Source: Symsagittifera roscoffensis (taxonomy: Eukaryota; Xenacoelomorpha; Acoela; Convolutidae). Taken from it: DNA of 64,000 nt. The position numbers were made by a program, and so were the translations under genes. Numbering within the stretch: position 1 is the first letter of the stretch; every line of letters starts with the position of its first letter. The notes under the pieces are model-generated. The model worked only from the letters and a program-made list of their open reading frames with translations. It was not told where the DNA came from and did no database searches. Location: contig NC_087064.1 of NCBI RefSeq assembly GCF_963678635.1, positions 23,736,539-23,800,538 on the forward strand, read 5' to 3'. This document shows, piece by piece, positions 10,150-21,064 of the stretch.

Positions 10150-10605
10150 GACATTTGTTATTGGGATTTCGTTTTCTAATATCGAAATATAACTATATAT
10201 TATTGCGAAAACTTCATTGGTGAATATGGAGTTTGCTCTTTGTGAGTTTTGATATTGGATGCTTTTTATATATTCTGAAAAAACTTTTGAAAATTCTAAA
10301 TCAAGATCGTCTGTTTGAATTGTATATTTTCTATTATTATGGTTTGGTGAGGTGAATTCTATGGAGTAGATTCCATACTGTTGTGTTATGTTGCATATAT
10401 CTTTTAAGTAGTGGTCTATGATTTGTCTTTTGATTTTTACATCTGGGAACTCTGTTTTACATGGACTAATTCCGGGTTCAAATAAATTTACGAGTAAATT
10501 TTGACAAAATATGTGTTGTCCTCTATCAGTATCTGCGTCTACTATAAAAGGAAAGATTTCATCATCATCTGGAGTTTCTTCACCTGGAGTGTGCGTTGAG
10601 CTCAT
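10147..10605 (-). CDS. Acidic 152-aa ORF in frame with Gag-Pol; possible Gag N-terminus
   Basis: It begins MSSTHTPGEETPDDDEIFPF, a strongly acidic N-terminus, followed by a mixed, probably folded region with hydrophobic and aromatic residues (for example FCQNLLVNLFEP and FAIIYSYISILE). It is in the same frame as Gag-Pol with one UAA between them. Its start overlaps the end of the 155-aa ORF by 26 bases in another frame. I recognise no named domain. The likeliest readings are the N-terminal part of Gag, or a separate small structural or regulatory protein. Confidence 0.6.
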   Translation of the reverse strand: MSSTHTPGEETPDDDEIFPFIVDADTDRGQHIFCQNLLVNLFEPGISPCKTEFPDVKIKRQIIDHYLKDICNITQQYGIYSIEFTSPNHNNRKYTIQTDDLDLEFSKVFSEYIKSIQYQNSQRANSIFTNEVFAIIYSYISILENEIPITNV

Positions 10606-11047
10606 TTTTTCGTTCGATGACTGTTAATATGTAATTATTAATGTGTCGAATTGGTTGATTCCAATTGTATAAATGTACTGGTTTGTGTTTGTACTGCTTT
10701 TTTATTCTTCTTTTTCCTCTTTGTGATGAATTTGAAGTTGTTTCTGAGTCAGAGAAATATAATTGATCGTGAATTGGGCAATTTTTATCTATTGATTCTT
10801 TTAGTTTGTAAAGTTCGTCTAAACTGTTGGTTTCTGATTCTGAAAATGCGTTTCGATTTTTTGAAAATCTTTTTCGTGTTATTTGTCTTTGTTTAGTTAT
10901 TATTTTTCTCTTTAGTGTTTGTCGTTTTGTTCGAATGTATCCAACTGTTTGTGTATGAGGTGTGATTACAAGGTCGTATTTTTTGTTGTCTATTTCACAA
11001 TTGTGTAAAACGATTGTTTGTTTATTTCCTAGGTTTTTAAATGACAT
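10580..11047 (-). CDS. Basic 155-aa ORF at the 5' end of the retroelement
   Basis: Starts MSFKNLGNKQTIVLHNCEID. Residues about 38-65 are a dense Lys/Arg stretch (TKRQTLKRKIITKQRQ and onward) that could bind nucleic acid or act as a nuclear localisation signal. A Ser/Glu-rich middle is followed by a second basic patch (RGKRRIKKQYKHK). It is the first ORF of the element and overlaps the 152-aa ORF by 26 bases; a +1 shift in the overlap would join the two. No family is recognised. It may be an accessory protein or a first Gag-like protein; chance is less likely given its length and its position directly abutting the next ORF. Confidence 0.5.
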   Translation of the reverse strand: MSFKNLGNKQTIVLHNCEIDNKKYDLVITPHTQTVGYIRTKRQTLKRKIITKQRQITRKRFSKNRNAFSESETNSLDELYKLKESIDKNCPIHDQLYFSDSETTSNSSQRGKRRIKKQYKHKPVHLYNWNQPIRHINNYILTVIERKNELNAHSR

Positions 11048-11564
11048 AAGGTTTAGGATGACGGATGCAAAAGGTTGTTAAATGATTTCTATTTTCCTAA
11101 ACTGTTAGTTCTTACGATTTTTTGGTTAGCTTAACCTGGGTCTATTTGTTCAGGGTTGGAGAGAAAAGTATATCGATTCCGAAGAATGATTTTTTACTTT
11201 CTCGTGGCTAGTATAAGTTAAGGTGTTAACTTACTTAATCTTACTTAGGGGTAGTGATTGTGTTCAAGGGTTGGAGAATAGTAAATCGATCCACAAGGTT
11301 CAGGTATAATTAGAACGCGAGTAGTTCGTTAGATACTATTTTAAACTTACTAAGTCTAAGATTTATCCTGGGTCTGGTAAGAGGGGGGGTCAAGTGAAGG
11401 ATGAATAACCGAAGTTCTTCACTGTTTATCCTAATTTGAATGATTAGTTTTGTTTAAAAATTTCTATTAGTCTTGGGTCTTTAGAAAGGGTTGGGTAGTG
11501 AATCGACGTTTGAGGTCGTTAGACACTAATTAAGTGGGTGGGGGAGAACAAAGTTGTTCTGTTT

Positions 11565-11649
11565 GATCCAAGGATAAGCCTTGATGATCAAATTTGAAAT
11601 TTAATTAAGTAGAAAATGATTTAAGATCCAAGGATAAGCCTTGATGATC
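11565..11649. repeat. Two copies of a 25-bp hairpin-forming unit, 60 bp apart
   Basis: The unit gatccaaggataagccttg followed by atgatc occurs identically at 11565-11589 and 11625-11649. Each holds the small inverted repeat CAAGG/CCTTG. It lies in the presumed 5' region of the retroelement and could be a regulatory or structural RNA element. Confidence 0.8.
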
Positions 11650-12567
11650 TGGTTTTAAAATTAAGTGAATTTAAGTTTTAATAAATTTTTAAATGTGTGT
11701 AAAGGAAAGATTTAGTGTTTTGATGGTATTAGTGGGTTTATGATTGCTGTTATGTTTTAGATGATGGAGCTGGAACAACAGGATGATTTATGATTACTAA
11801 CCATTTATTGTCATGCTACTAATTTTTATTTTTATTTTTCAATAAATATTTTTCAAACATGTTTTGTATATTACTGCAGAATTTTAGGAAAACGATCTTA
11901 GATCTTTTTATCAATCGTTATTGTATATTAATAATTTTGTTTAGCGCCTGAAATGATTTTGAAGATTAACTTCAAGATTTTATGTTTGCAAATGAAAATC
12001 TAAATTCATTGCCAGTAGTATTCTAAATATAAAAGTTTGCTCTGGTTTTTGCCTAATTATCATATAGCTATATGGCAAGTTTCTACTTTGTCGTATGTCG
12101 TCTCTGGTTCGAGGTCTTCTTCCAATTCCGGGTAGTTCTGTTATGGTTCGGAATATTGGCTCTGATCTATTGAGTCGTAGAGACATTTCGATTAAATTAT
12201 TGTCGTATAACATTTTGTAAATGTTTTTGTCTAATTTCTAATCTATTTTGGTTAATTCTAAGCTATTAAGGTCTTGTTCGAGACTTATGGTCGCACCAGA
12301 TGAGTTAGGACCGAGTTGGTTAACTCATAGAGTAATTTCGGATAGGGTACACCGTCTGCTCGTCACGCTATCTTATTTTCGGCCGGATAGATTCGTGCAA
12401 CTTCTTAGTCTAATACCGATCCTAATCTTACTCTTATACTATCTAGTCTCAGGTTGTTTAACTAGTCTCTGCTAGGCTCAATAGATCTAGGGTATACTGG
12501 TCTATTGCGGCTGTTGAAGTGCTCGGGAGAGTCCAACTAATTTCTAAGTTAAATTCAAATCTCTCTG

Positions 12568-12595
12568 GTGCTGAAATTACAAGTAACTTCAGCAC
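12568..12595. other. 13-bp stem hairpin
   Basis: Arms gtgctgaaattac (12568-12580) and gtaacttcagcac (12583-12595) pair over 12 of 13 positions around a 2-base loop. In an LTR such a stem could lie near a polyadenylation or transcription signal, but that is a guess. Confidence 0.6.
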
Positions 12596-12780
12596 TTACA
12601 AATAAGTGGGTTGTTAGTTAGATGGATCATGATTGGTTAATATTAAATACTTTACATTGGTAAAATATCTAAATTATCCAATCATAAAATGTAGTTTAGA
12701 TCAGGTTCCAGTTTTTGTAATCAAAATAATTAACGGCTTTTGCTGGGGCAGAGAATATTCCAACTGCATTTATTTTTTAA

Positions 12781-13420
12781 AAAAAATTTGAAGTGAATTA
12801 TGGATCCTGATTTTGCGGATAGCACATATAATACTCTGATCACGCTCTTGATGCAGTAAGTGAAATCGAAAAAAAAATTATATCGAAAACAATGTAAAGC
12901 GAACCATGAAGTTGACGAAGAATTAATATAACAGTAAATTTATAAAAACAACTAAAAATAGTAAGTCATATTTCTCCATCTGCCTTCTTCATTCCAACCG
13001 TCCCATCAGGGAAAATAAAAAAAAATTAATAATGAAGTTTGAAAATTAACTGAAAAGTAAACATTTTTAATTTTTTTTGTATTTCATAATCAAAAGTGCC
13101 CTTAGGAACAAATTAAATATAGACAAATATTAAAAAAAAAATCATGGGTTAAAATCTTCTTTCGTTGCCTTCTTTCGTTAGTAGCTTAGCCATGTACAAA
13201 GGAAGTGTAGGGGGTAATTGTTCCGGTTTTTTGAAGAAAGTGACGGAATAGTTGAGCCTAGAATGTTTTTTTTTTCCAGACTACATGGTTTAACCCCAGT
13301 CTGATTTCGATTTCGTGTTTTCTTCAGAAAAACTTCAATTTTTGATTTTCCAACTAATTTTGAATTCAATTTTTAGCGTCATCATTTTTTGTAAAGTTGA
13401 TAGTCGCTTCAAAGATTTGG
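12781..13420. other. AT-rich interval without recognisable features
   Basis: Homopolymer-rich DNA with no repeat match elsewhere in the window that I noticed. A 63-codon minus-strand frame (13178-13369) is considered chance. Confidence 0.4.
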
Positions 13421-13499
13421 GATGATTAACGCGCGATAAGTTTAGCGCTATTAACGCGTATGCACAGATATATGCCCTAATAGAGATCGTTCCAAATTG
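13421..13499 (+). repeat. Diverged fragment of the Helentron-like repeat
   Basis: It carries the internal core gggatgattaacgcgcgata, then gcgctattaacgcgt and cgttccaaattg, matching the middle of the 540-bp family in plus orientation. Neither end is present. It directly abuts the minus-oriented copy that follows. Confidence 0.65.
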
Positions 13500-13502
13500 A
13501 AA

Positions 13503-14033
13503 CAAGACTGCTCGTATCAGGGCGAAGCCCTGAATGTTCCGACTGCTTTTTAAGGTTTATGGAGCAGCAGTAATAACATAAAAAATTAAATGAAATAAAA
13601 TAAAATGAAAATTTTTTTTTTCTAAAATTTGAAATTTTTTATGAAAATCATCCCCCACACGCCATATAAAGTACAAAAAGATATATTTCGTTCCTTGTAA
13701 CAAATCAATTATGGCAACTAAGCTTCGTTCAACCAATTTGGAACGATTTATAAGACGGATTAAATCTCCGCTTACGCGTTAATAGCGCGAATTATATCGC
13801 GCGTTAATTGTCCCAAATTGGTCAAAATGGCCAAAATGGCAATCTTTAAACCCTCATAACTTTACGAAAAATAATTACAGGTGAAATATCTTTTCAAATT
13901 CAAGCTCAGGACAACAATGGCTTTCGAATGATATAAAAAAATTGGCTAGTTGAAAGGTCGAAATTTGTTTGAAGAAAAAAAAACCCACCCCGAGCACAAA
14001 TATTCCGTTACTTTCGTATCGAAAGTCGGAACA
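13503..14033 (-). mobile_element. Helentron-like non-autonomous element, copy 1 (tandem pair)
   Basis: Non-coding element of about 540 bp. In family orientation it starts TGTTCCGACTTTCG, with the hairpin CTTTCG-ATA-CGAAAG at the start. Near the end an inverted copy of the start (GTCGGAACA) is followed by the hairpin CAGGGC-TTC-GCCCTG and the terminus CAGTCTTG. The middle holds tattaacgcgtaagcgga. It encodes no protein. The next copy begins after a single shared base, so the two are head to tail. A start repeat at one terminus with its inverse placed inside a terminal hairpin is typical of Helentron-derived (HINE) elements. Confidence 0.75.
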
Positions 14034-14034
14034 A

Positions 14035-14579
14035 CAAGACTGCTCGTATCAGGGCGAAGCGCTGGATGTTCCGACTGCCTATTGAGGTTTATGGAGCAGT
14101 AATAACATTAAAATCTTAAAAATAATAAAAACATAATGAAAATTTTTTTTTTCTAAAATTTGAAACTTTTTATAAAAATCATCCCCCCACACGCCATATA
14201 AATTACAAAAAGATATATTTCGTTCCTTGTAACAAATCAATTATGGCAACTAAGCTTCGTTCAACCAATTTGGAACGATTTATAAGACGGATTAAATCTC
14301 CGCTTACGCGTTAATAGCGCGAATTATATCGCGCGTTAATTGTCCCAAATTGGTCAAAATGGCCAAAATGGCAATCTTTAAACCCTCATAACTTTACGAA
14401 AAATAATTACAGGTGAAATATCTTTTCAAACTTGAGCTCAGGACAACAATACCTTTCGAATGAGATAAAAAAAATTCCGTCAAAAACGGCCAGTTAAAAA
14501 GTCGAAATTTGTCTGAAGAAAAAAAAAAACCCACCCCGAGCACAAATATTCCGTTTCTTTCGTATCGAAAGTCGGAACA
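14035..14579 (-). mobile_element. Helentron-like non-autonomous element, copy 2 (tandem pair)
   Basis: Full-length copy of the same family in the same orientation as copy 1, separated from it by one base. The terminal hairpin is slightly changed in this copy (gcgaagcgctgg in place of gcgaagccctga on the plus strand). Head-to-tail tandems are expected from rolling-circle transposition and unusual for cut-and-paste MITEs. Confidence 0.75.
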
Positions 14580-17500
14580 ATGAGTTTTGAGACATGGTTT
14601 ATTTATTACTAAGTGATGACCCAGAATGTAACAAAATTAACCAAGATAGTTACGTGTTAATACATTTAATTCCTATCACTTTCCGAATTGCACCTCCCAT
14701 TTTGCGTTTTATTACTAAACAGGGCGGCAAAAATCTTTTGTACCAAGATTACCCTTTAAGAGAATCAAAACTATAGTTACTTTTATAGACAGTTAAAAGA
14801 CTCATTTGAATCTGGCGTTCTTGTTTGAAAGTCATATTGGTTAAGTGTTTATCGTTTATGCCAACAAGAGAATTCGGATGTTTGCCCTCTTATCGAAAAA
14901 ATATCGGATGTTTGCCCTAGTAAAGCTGGTTTTCAGATGTTTGCAGCACTTTTTAGTTTTTTTGAATGTTTGACATATCGGATGTTTGTGCGGTACCCGT
15001 GGTGGAATGGTTTTCAAGAAATATCAAAAATATTCCAAAAAATAGAACATGGTCTCCGTTTTTTGTTTCTAATTTCGCTTTTGAAGAAAAGAAGAAGATA
15101 ACTAGTGTACGCTCAAAAGTTGCCCATTTTTTTTTCAAACACTCTCAAATTCTTATATAAACAAAAGAGCTTACAAGCTTCGTCAATTGGTGTAAAACTA
15201 ATAAGCAGAGCTTTGTTGAAATATTTCTATTAGTAACTACAACTAAGAATAGACGAATGATAATTGGAAAGTCGGAAAATCCAATCATTTTTAAGGATGG
15301 ATCTGACAGGCATGAAATTTTATCATCATAGCTGCTCTTGTTCTATTACTTTTCCGACCGCCATTAAAAAAAGAGTTTGACCTAAACATCAAATAGATTG
15401 ATAATTTCGAATATTTGATATTTTTTCATGTCTCAGTATATGCTGAACTGATGAAAACATAGTAACAGAGTATTGAACAGGAAATGATTTTTTTAACCAG
15501 AATAATAAAAGTAAACTCTTTGAGGGAAATAGGCTTTCTCGTTTTCCTTTTAATCGATATAAAGGGTGTGTAACAATGACCGTGTGTTAATTTGTAAGAT
15601 AAACATAAGATACAACTGCTCGTATCAGCAAGAACTCCTCAATGCTTCGACTGCCCCTAAATGTTTCTTAACCTTACAATTTCAAACACCAAAAACTCTC
15701 GTCTTAAGAGATGTTAACATTTTTTTACGAGTGCGGAGTCAAATTCGACCTGACTAACAGGAAAAATGAACTACATAATGATTATTTGTACATCAGTATT
15801 CCAAATAGCTTCATAATTGCCTAAACGAAGTTTTGAAGAAAAAAATGAACAAAAAATCACAATGATATAAAAAATAACACAAAAACTGGACCAGATAGCT
15901 GATTTCAAATGAATAGGAGGGATTTGAGAGCCCAACAATTTTACCTCATAATAAAACGCTTTTAGTGACTACCGAGTGTCTTTTGCGCATTAATTATCAT
16001 GAATTAGTCCCGGTCTTCACAAATTTAAAATCGCAATAAAACATTAAAAATTTGTCTCGAAAATGCTATGAAAACTTCCCAATTTTAATAAAACGTTTTG
16101 TCACAGATGTTATTAATCCTGGAGAAAATAATTCGAGCAAAAAACTGAAAAAATGACAAATTAAGCGTATATTAATGTTAGAACCTGGCTTCAAAATGTT
16201 TTGGATTGAGTTGAGAGTTGGATTGATGCTAACGCATTTTACAAAATAATACGAAAAAAAAACAAGAACGTTTCTTGAATATTGATTGTGAAATTCAATA
16301 TTTCAGTTTTTGTTATTAGATAGTAAGTCCGTAAAAAGGTTTCTTTGATGGTTCGGAAGTTTTTGGAGAGAAAAACACCTCCTTTTTTAGTAATTAAGTA
16401 TGTATTTATGTACACTAAAAATTTCATGCGCGGTGATTGATACTCTGCTCATCATGCCCTTCACATTTAAATGAATTTTTGTTATGGTGATGTCCTAACC
16501 GAAAAAAAAGCAAAAGCCACCAAAATGGCTAAAACCTTCGCAAGTCTAGGATTATACAAGATGAGGGATGGAAGCAATTTTCGCTAAAACCTACTACAAA
16601 TGTGATAACCGGGTTCATTCTTTCTTTTTTTCTATTTTTTTTGCAACTTCCTCTTTTCATTGTTCTGGTGAAACGATTTTCCGCTGGTCTTGAAATAAAC
16701 GCAAACATTATCATTGTTTAAATAAGAAATGGGGAAAAGCGATTTCGGCTTATCAGTCATCAATTTAACTTCCAACCAAAAAGGAAAAAATACAAATGTA
16801 GATTCTGACAAACACCATATATCTGTTTGAAGCGAATGTCTGCTGAAGCTAGGTTTAGTGAAGTTATTTATTTATACTCTTTCACTCAGTGAAGATTCGA
16901 ATTTTGAGGTGCGGGAGAGCAAAGCAATTTTCCGCTTACCTCTCAATATGGTCTCAAATTCATCTCTAAATTGTAAAATTGATCTTTTTTCTACAAGTAA
17001 AATATAAAACTCAATTAGAGCAAAACTTGCTTATGTCTCTGATTTTTTTTTCTTTTTTCTTAAATCTAAACTGATACAAAATTTTTTTTTAAATTGCAGC
17101 TCTGAACACACAAACAAAAACAGAAGACGCTTTTACTACATTAAATTTTTACAAATTCTTGCGACAAAAATTTTAAATTGATAACACACAGCAGTTGCGC
17201 GAAATTCTACGAAAATTTAAATGATTTTAAAACCGAAATGCTTTTTTTTTCAAAATATACGCTCTTTTGGAGCAATTTATGATGAATTGGATGTACTGCT
17301 TCGGTAACAAAACTAGAAGCTTTTTTGTTGTTCTAATAGAAATTTGGCTCAGGGCATTTCTATTCTTATCATTTCTTACCAAAAATATTTTATGCGCAGA
17401 GCTACATGTAACCAAGCGGAAGAGGAACGGAGGAGTAGCAATTTTTTCTAGGGAAGAAAACGTTTTTAAAATTTTGAAATGTACAGCCCCAAAACAAATG

Positions 17501-17639
17501 TAAATTCTTACTATCTCGACAATCTGTAACGAACAAAAATTTTTTCTAACTGCAGTTCACTAGTCGGCCAAAGCAAAAATTACCATTTCCTTGGTTTTTT
17601 AATTACTTATATGTTTGAAACAAAAATTGGCACTGAAGA
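14580..17639. other. Mostly featureless AT-rich interval with short repeat remnants
   Basis: Two things stand out. The motif tcggatgtttg recurs four to five times, partly degenerate, between 14873 and 14990 at spacings near 30 bases. At 15610-15660 there is a decayed terminus of the Helentron-like family (actgctcgtatcagc, then cttcgactgcc). A 60-codon plus frame at 14594-14776 is not recognised and may be chance. Otherwise I see nothing. Confidence 0.4.
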
Positions 17640-19570
17640 TGATTATAAAAAAGTGGAGTATTTAACATAGATGTATCTTTTGTGACACAAGATATCAGTA
17701 ACTCATTGGAAAAAGGTAACTGCTTGTTTTTAATCTGATTTCTAGACAAAATGACAGCACGCGTGTTAGACAGAACAATCGAGCAACGATCAATTTGGCT
17801 TTTGCAAATTTTCCAGTCACCACTAAGGTTATTGAGCACGCTATCATTGATCATTATTGTGTTGAAGTTGACTTCAATATTGGACTCATAAAGAAACATG
17901 AAAAGATAGATTTTTACGGCAGAAAATATGGAAAACAGCAAAAACAGATACTCGAAGTTAAGTTCAACTAGTTTTTAATTTAAAAATTGATCGAAATTGA
18001 GTTTGGAGAAATTAAAACGGGTATTGATGAAAAAATTGAGTTCCTGCATCAGCAAGTTAAATGTAATGTTACCGTTGACAAAAAGGAAAACAAAATCGAA
18101 AAAAGCTGGATATCGAATCATATCAAAAATTCAAGTTCTGAAAGTTGCAAATTACTAAAAGTATAACAAATTCAGGGTAATTTCGAGGCAAAGCAAAACC
18201 TGAGACAGCAAACTGACAAAGTAAAAAAAAAATGGAATTGGGAAACAAAAAAGATTTTTACAATGGCCTATTGTTTGAAAACGCTGAACAACACAATTAA
18301 AAGTTTTGTGACTAGGAGAAAAAATCAAGGGCGGTAAAAAAACAAAACTTCAAAAAGCAGAGAAAGTTTTATAAGTGCCCATATGTTGAAGGACTATTTC
18401 GTCACAACCGGTCCAGAGTGTGATCTGAATTTCAAAAGAAGAGTAAGTATTCAAAAAATATTGCAAATACAATTTTTTTCTTCCTTTCACAAATTGATGA
18501 ACAGGAAGTAAATGACACAATAAAAGAAATTGCCCAATAGAAAATCTGAAGATGTCATGGGTCTGTCAATTTACCTAAGCAGAAAAATTAACCCTATTAA
18601 AGCAGCTCAGTTGACCAGCATTTTTAACCAAATAGTTAGCAAAGCAGTTCATCCCCGTTGTCTGAAAACGGCAAAAACAGTTTCTATTTTCAAAGAAGGA
18701 GATAATTCACCTCAATGCAATAATAGACCTAATTCTGTAGTTTCTGTTATGCGGAAAATTTTTGAAAAAGCAAATAATCAATTTTTTCAATGAGTTTGAC
18801 GTCTTAAGCTTCAAACGGTTTGGATTTTGCAACAACCACTCACACTTTATGGTATTGCGGAAAATTTAGAGGGCCTTTTTGAAAGCAAAAATACTGATAA
18901 ATTGGCGCACTGCTCACCCTTTGATATATATATACAGCTTGCGATACTGTTGTTCATAACACATCTTATTTACCAGTGTCATCTTTATGGCCTTAGGTGT
19001 ATTACTCTTATTTTAAATAAATTCTACTTCAGCAAGAGAAACCTGTATATCTTTCAGACAAACAATTGTTCAACATTAGAGAAACTCCATTGTGGCGCGC
19101 CTCAAGGTTCTGTTTTCGGTCCTCTACTTTTTCATACTTTTATCAAAAATCTTCCATACAAAGCACAGCACAGTGAATGTATTTTTTATGCGGACGACTT
19201 TCACATTTTTGGAATTTTCAACGAAACTAAAGAACCTCAAAAAAATTTGGAAAAAACATCAGAATTGATAGAAATTGATAAAAATACAGCAAACAAAGGA
19301 AAAACAAAAAACGATTACCAAAGGAAAAAAAATGATTTGAAAGTCTGACGTGGAATTTAACAGTGCAGTAAAAAGTGCAGTTAAATACCAAGGAATTATT
19401 TTGGATCACAAGGTTACCTTCAACCAACGTAATGAATCAGTAAGAAAAAAATGCGATCGATTCATTTCCACTTTTTATCAAACAAGACAGTGTCTCAGCT
19501 CATCTGTTCTCATTAGAATTTACAAGCAGTTTATACAACCAATATATCAAAATGGAGTTTTAATATAAGG
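17640..19570 (+). pseudogene. Decayed non-LTR (LINE) retrotransposon: endonuclease and RT remnants
   Basis: Plus-strand fragments in several frames line up in LINE order. Near 17750-17900, translation gives an endonuclease C-terminus containing IIDHYCVEV (the usual SDH motif, here IDH). At 18383 begins a linker typical of LINEs (LKDYFVTTGPE). 18530-18793 matches RT segments 0-2 (SIFKEGDNS, then RPNSVVSVMRKIFEKA). 18827-19348 holds CGAPQGSVFGPLLF and YADD. 19350-19568 matches the RT thumb (YQGIILDHKVTF). At least four frame breaks and stops separate these, so it is dead, and it lacks a recognisable ORF1 and 5' end. The motifs suggest the Jockey/CR1 side of LINEs, tentatively. Confidence 0.85.
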
Positions 19571-19956
19571 AGTTGCCGATAAATGATCTTACAAAAATTT
19601 GCAAATACAACAATTGTTTTAGTTCGAATTTCGTTTTGCCTCGAGAAAGCCAGTAACAATAAAAAAAAGACAAGAAAAACACCGAATTCACAGGAATACG
19701 AACTGCTGAAATTACTCTCTAAATTAAGAAGGCGAGAAGATGAAAAAACATAGTGAAGAAGAATTTTAATTCACAACAAGAATTGGACAAATCACTCGAT
19801 GCCTCAGGTAAAATAAAATCAGTAACAAAAAATAACACAAAAAAAACAAAAAAATTAGGATCTATGCGAATGCGTACACTATATAACTCTCTAATTAATT
19901 TCAACATGAATATGCTAAAAGAGTTAAATTGAACCTAAACAGTCATTAGAAAAATA
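19571..19956. other. Interval between LINE remnant and repeat A
   Basis: AT-rich; it may include the LINE 3' tail (A-rich runs near 19660 and 19830-19860). No coding sequence is recognised. Confidence 0.35.
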
Positions 19957-21064
19957 AACGTACCCCCGAATAAAAATGTTGTTTTCGTTGAAAAAAAGCA
20001 AATGATAGAAAATATAATTTTCAAGTCTGAAAACAATGAGTATATTCTTTTTTTGCGTATATTCTTTTTTTGCGTATATTCCTGAGCAAATAAATTAATA
20101 AGATGCAAAATTTCAAAGTTTCAGTTTTTTAAATGTGTTTTTTGTTTTTTTGATAAAATTTACTAAAATTAAACAATTAGGTCCAAATAAGATAGTACTT
20201 ATTAGAAAGTTCTCAGCAGCCCTTCAACAGGTTGAATTACCTTCTGCGCATGCTCAAGTTGGTGCTCTTTCAATGATAAGTTTTCTAAAATGTTGGACTA
20301 TTGCACAACTTGAAACAATTTTAATTTGTCTGTTATATGTCCATTTGCAAATAAGGAGCCGAAAGTTTTGAAAATATCACTTAAACTTAATTTCATAAGC
20401 CTAAATTAGGTTATCATTCAAATAGAAGATAATTTGGTTAAAATGATAACTCAAAACTTTGTTTTGTTATTAGATTGCTAAACTTTATCCGCAGTATGAA
20501 ATTTCAACTTGATTTGTTATCGAATTAAAACACTTTCAAAAACATTCTCAAATGGTCTAGAGGCAAAGTGAGCGATTAGTCGTACATTTAAATCCAGGGC
20601 GAATCTTTTCTGGGAAAAAAATCAAATGTCAAATATCCGTTTGTCTGATTTCGTATTGTATTTCTTACCAGCCAATTGTAAATTTAACTTTTCGTGCCCT
20701 CCGTGGTCCGTGCTTGTTGGTTTATGGTGAGGCAATTTTACCCAGCCCAAAAAAAGCCAACAAAATTGCATGTAGATTATAGCCAGAGGAATAACAGCGG
20801 TTCCCTATGAAGAGCCGATCAGCTCATATGTTGGTCCTTACCGTTGTGGATAAATTGTCTTATATTATTTTTTCCTGTTTGTTTTTTATATTTAACTTTT
20901 TGACGATGTAATTTGCGTCTCGTTTTTAATTGGTAACTTGCAATGCTATGCTTGCTTTACATCAAAAAAGATGAGCGACTCCGCCGTTTTGCCTTCTGTG
21001 CTGTTTTAGAACATTTGTCCGACAACAGCATTTAGTTTTGCTAATTTTCTCTTCAGAATAAAAT
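19957..21064. repeat. Repeat A, first copy of a 1.1-kb repeat
   Basis: It begins cgtacccccgaa and ends at aataaaatg. It aligns over its whole length with 30092-31291, with scattered substitutions and indels. A conserved stretch reading ALQQVELPSA (20215-20270) is seen in both copies, but the reading frames are broken, so coding origin is uncertain. It could be an LTR, a piece of a larger transposon or part of the surrounding segmental duplication; no terminal repeats or target duplications were found. Confidence 0.75.

Larger units (their letters stand above)
1..11047 (-). mobile_element. Ty3/gypsy-type LTR retroelement with extra ORFs (boundaries incomplete)
   Basis: A set of co-oriented minus-strand ORFs surrounds a Gag-Pol frame whose order is protease, RT, RNase H, integrase. 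That order, the TDH motif in RNase H and the GPY/F module after the integrase core place it in Ty3/gypsy rather than BEL/Pao or copia. Two ORFs precede Gag-Pol and three follow it, where gypsy-like elements often carry env or accessory genes. The Pol frame has no internal stops, so the insertion is probably young. The 3' end lies beyond base 1, so no LTR pair can be compared. The 5' LTR may lie within 11048-12780, but I could not place its ends. Confidence 0.85.
11048..12780. other. Non-coding region 5' of the retroelement, possible LTR and leader
   Basis: No credible gene. A degenerate motif starting gggttggaga and followed by atcgat or atcgac recurs near 11153, 11268 and 11488, each followed by a similar phrase. 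A 25-bp unit is tandemly duplicated at 11565-11649 and there is a hairpin at 12568-12595. The part at 12240-12540 is visibly less AT-rich than its surroundings. This would be the right place for a 5' LTR and untranslated leader of the minus-strand element, but neither primer binding site nor LTR ends could be identified. Confidence 0.4.

Noticed and set aside
13503-14579. CRISPR-like regular repeats
   Set aside because: The repeats are 500-bp transposon copies in a eukaryotic setting; there are no short repeats with unique spacers.
17603-17941. 112-codon minus-strand frame
   Set aside because: The plus strand here reads as LINE endonuclease remnants in order with the RT downstream, so the antisense frame is incidental.
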